64,000 nt of DNA from the NCBI RefSeq assembly GCF_000325705.1, contig NC_019904.1, forward strand, positions 1,682,001 to 1,746,000, given 5' to 3'. This stretch comes from Echinicola vietnamensis DSM 17526 (GTDB lineage: Bacteria; Bacteroidota; Bacteroidia; Cytophagales; Cyclobacteriaceae). The notes under the pieces were generated by a model. It was not told where the DNA came from. It was given only the letters and a program-made list of their open reading frames with translations, and searched no databases. The translations under genes were made by a program, and so were the position numbers. Positions 62,420-64,000 of the stretch are shown piece by piece. Each line of letters begins with the position of its first letter. Positions within the stretch are counted from its first letter, which is position 1.

Positions 62420-63004
62420 ATGTTACAAGCGCAGAAAAAGCCAGTACATATCTATATGGAAGCGAATCCCAATCCGAATTCGCTGAAGTTTGTCGTGAAC
62501 TTTATGTTGACAGACGAGGGGGTGAGTTTCGATTATCCGGATGAGAAAAGTACCGAAAATTCACAGTTGGCCAAAGAGCTGTTTAATTTTGCGGCTGTGG
62601 AACGGGTCTTTATCGCCTCCAATTTTGTGACGGTGACCAAAAATGATGGTGTAGAATGGCCGGAAGTACAGGATTTTATCCGCGATCATATCCGGCAATA
62701 CCTGGAGTCAGGAAAGCCGGCCATTGATGTGGTGTTGGATAAGGATCCCTTATTTGATGAGAATGACAGTGAAGTAGTCAAAAAAATAAAGGGAATCCTC
62801 GATGAATATATTCGTCCAGCAGTAGAGCAGGATGGGGGAGCCATTATTTTCCATAGTTTCCAAGATGGTGTGGTGAAGGTATTGCTACAAGGAGCCTGCT
62901 CGGGCTGTCCTTCCAGTACCGTAACACTTAAAGCGGGTATCGAGAACCTGCTTACGCGAATGCTTCCTGATGATGTCAAAACGGTAGAGGCCGAAGGGGT
63001 TTAG
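62420..63004 (+). CDS. Nfu-type Fe-S cluster scaffold
   Basis: 194 residues: N-terminal Nfu/NifU-N scaffold domain (IYMEANPNPNSLKFVVNFML near residue 10) and C-terminal NifU domain with the CxxC GACSGCPSSTVTLKAG (Cys160, Cys163) preceded by YIRPAVEQDGGAIIFHSFQD. It assembles and passes [4Fe-4S] clusters to apoproteins such as IspH. A terminator directly follows. Confidence 0.92.
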   Translation: MLQAQKKPVHIYMEANPNPNSLKFVVNFMLTDEGVSFDYPDEKSTENSQLAKELFNFAAVERVFIASNFVTVTKNDGVEWPEVQDFIRDHIRQYLESGKPAIDVVLDKDPLFDENDSEVVKKIKGILDEYIRPAVEQDGGAIIFHSFQDGVVKVLLQGACSGCPSSTVTLKAGIENLLTRMLPDDVKTVEAEGV

Positions 63005-63026
63005 GAAAAAGAAATTATATAGTTTA

Positions 63027-63058
63027 GGTCATCCACATTCGTGGATGGCCTTTTTTTT
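63027..63058 (+). terminator. Rho-independent terminator of Nfu gene
   Basis: GGTCATCCAC/GTGGATGGCC, 10-bp stem with one G-T pair, 4-nt loop (ATTC), followed by eight T. It lies 22 bp after the stop. Confidence 0.9.
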
Positions 63059-63092
63059 GCTGATGCAACTCATTATAAATTGCTGGTGACCT

Positions 63093-64000
63093 ATGCTTAA
63101 GAAAAACTGGACGTGGATGATTTTGGGGATAATATGCCTGATCATTCGCTATTTTGCAGTCCGTTTTCCTGAGACGACTGAGCGTGTTTATTCACGAGAA
63201 TTTTTTCCAGCAATCCGTAATGTCATTGATATTTCCATTGCCCGTTTGCCTTTTCCGACAGTTTACCTTTTCTTCTTGGGAGTAATATTGGCTTTTGGGC
63301 TTTATGTCTGGCGTGTAAGAAGGCGTGTCGGGTGGAAGGGGAAAGTATTTTTTAGTGGCCGGTGCCTATTAAACTTCGCAGGATTGTTGGTGTTTTTCTT
63401 TTTGGTCCTTTGGGGATTTAATTACCAGCGGGTGCCTATTTTTCAGCAGTTGGGGCTTAAACCATTGGCCTTGGAAAAGGATGTTCTGGTGAATGAAATG
63501 GTGCTTACTCGGGATTTATTACATCAGATTCGTCCCCAAATTTCAGATGATACGGTAGCGATCGGCAGCACGCTTCCTTATGGAGAACTTGAGGATGTCG
63601 TCCGTTCCAATATCCGTGAAAATCTATATATGATGGGGCTTAATTTTACAGGCCATCCCCGAACCAAGGAATTGTATCCTGGCGGCTTGTTGAGGAAACT
63701 TGGTATTTTGGGAATTTACTTTCCCTTTGTAGGGGAGAGTTATATTGACCCCACTTTGCACCCCTTGGAAAAGCCCTTTACGATCGCACATGAGATGGCT
63801 CATAGTTATGGAGTTACCGATGAGGGCGAAGCCAACTTTATCGGTTGGGTGATCTGCAGCCACAGTGACAATCCCCTTTTACAATATTCAGGGCATTTGA
63901 GGTTGTTAAGTTATCAGTTGAATGATATGTACCGACTGGATCCCACTGGATACCGACAGTTTTTGACCACCTTGGATAAAGGACTTCGAAATGACTTGAT
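63093..64000 (+). CDS. DUF3810 membrane-bound zinc-peptidase-like protein (3' end beyond window)
   Basis: Open from the ATG at 63093 to the window edge, 302 codons visible. Two to three N-terminal transmembrane segments (residues ~6-22, ~52-72, ~90-110), then a periplasmic domain with IAHEMAHSYGV (HExxH-like zinc motif, ~230) and DEGEANFIGW (third ligand Glu region). DUF3810 proteins of Bacteroidota carry this motif; their substrates are unknown. The frame has no frameshift, and it is the last gene in the window. Confidence 0.82.
   Translation, partial: MLKKNWTWMILGIICLIIRYFAVRFPETTERVYSREFFPAIRNVIDISIARLPFPTVYLFFLGVILAFGLYVWRVRRRVGWKGKVFFSGRCLLNFAGLLVFFFLVLWGFNYQRVPIFQQLGLKPLALEKDVLVNEMVLTRDLLHQIRPQISDDTVAIGSTLPYGELEDVVRSNIRENLYMMGLNFTGHPRTKELYPGGLLRKLGILGIYFPFVGESYIDPTLHPLEKPFTIAHEMAHSYGVTDEGEANFIGWVICSHSDNPLLQYSGHLRLLSYQLNDMYRLDPTGYRQFLTTLDKGLRNDL

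Overview
The window looks like a chromosome segment of a Bacteroidota member, most likely Cytophagales close to Echinicola, Cyclobacterium or Algoriphagus (inference). The signs are a type IX secretion (T9SS) adhesin/PorP-SprF/OmpA block, a CotH-type protein with a T9SS sorting tail, a MurF-Alr fusion, BatD, BshC, DUF3810, DUF6702, HupE/UreJ, a carotenoid operon with a fused CrtYcd cyclase, and promoters of the Bacteroidota form TTTG-N19-21-TAnnTTTG. No rRNA, tRNA, CRISPR array, prophage or intact insertion sequence was seen.

Layout. 1-5.9 kb (minus): MreB (its 3' end lies outside the window), PurH, PurN, a UbiA prenyltransferase and GalE. 6.1-9.3 kb (plus): acyl-CoA dehydrogenase, ApbE and a ZIP transporter. 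9.6-16.1 kb (plus): a pigment operon of ECF sigma factor, CrtI, CrtB, CrtYcd, IspH and CrtW, followed by a BamA-like outer membrane protein. 16.1-22.5 kb (minus): an AT-rich operon, CotH/lamin-tail T9SS protein - DUF4956 membrane protein - HlyD adaptor - TolC-like protein. 22.9-25.3 kb: Wzi-like protein and a lipoprotein. 25.5-30 kb: WecB, MurF-Alr, a CsaA-like protein and a small secreted protein. 30-31.2 kb is gene-free and packed with palindromes and repeats. 31.2-36.3 kb: M1 peptidase, HupE/UreJ, DUF6702 and aldehyde dehydrogenase. 36.6-42.8 kb (plus): the T9SS adhesin module. 43-46.2 kb: an XRE-DUF4870 gene broken by one stop codon, TspO, SRPBCC and a photolyase-like protein without the usual Fe-S cysteines. 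46.3-51.4 kb (minus): MnmD, IspF, M16 protease, CopZ-like protein and CopA. 51.6-55.7 kb (plus): BshC, 5-FCL, a small outer membrane protein and a TIM-barrel protein. 55.7-57.5 kb: a secreted six-cysteine peptide and a beta-propeller lipoprotein bracketed by 71-nt direct repeats. 58-64 kb: a small conserved-looking protein, BatD, AroC, a DAACS symporter, an Nfu scaffold and a partial DUF3810 protein.

How the genes connect. IspH and IspF belong to the MEP pathway that feeds the Crt enzymes; GGPP synthase and a CrtZ hydroxylase are not in the window, so the local genes alone predict a ketocarotenoid such as echinenone or canthaxanthin. MreB, MurF-Alr, WecB and Wzi serve the envelope. The T9SS cargo, PorP/SprF, OmpA and CotH genes point to a surface-attached, possibly gliding lifestyle. 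The least explained systems are the CotH-DUF4956-HlyD-TolC operon and the cysteine-rich peptide/propeller cassette. Intergenic DNA holds several repeat families, including 8-nt-periodic tracts placed directly before two start codons.
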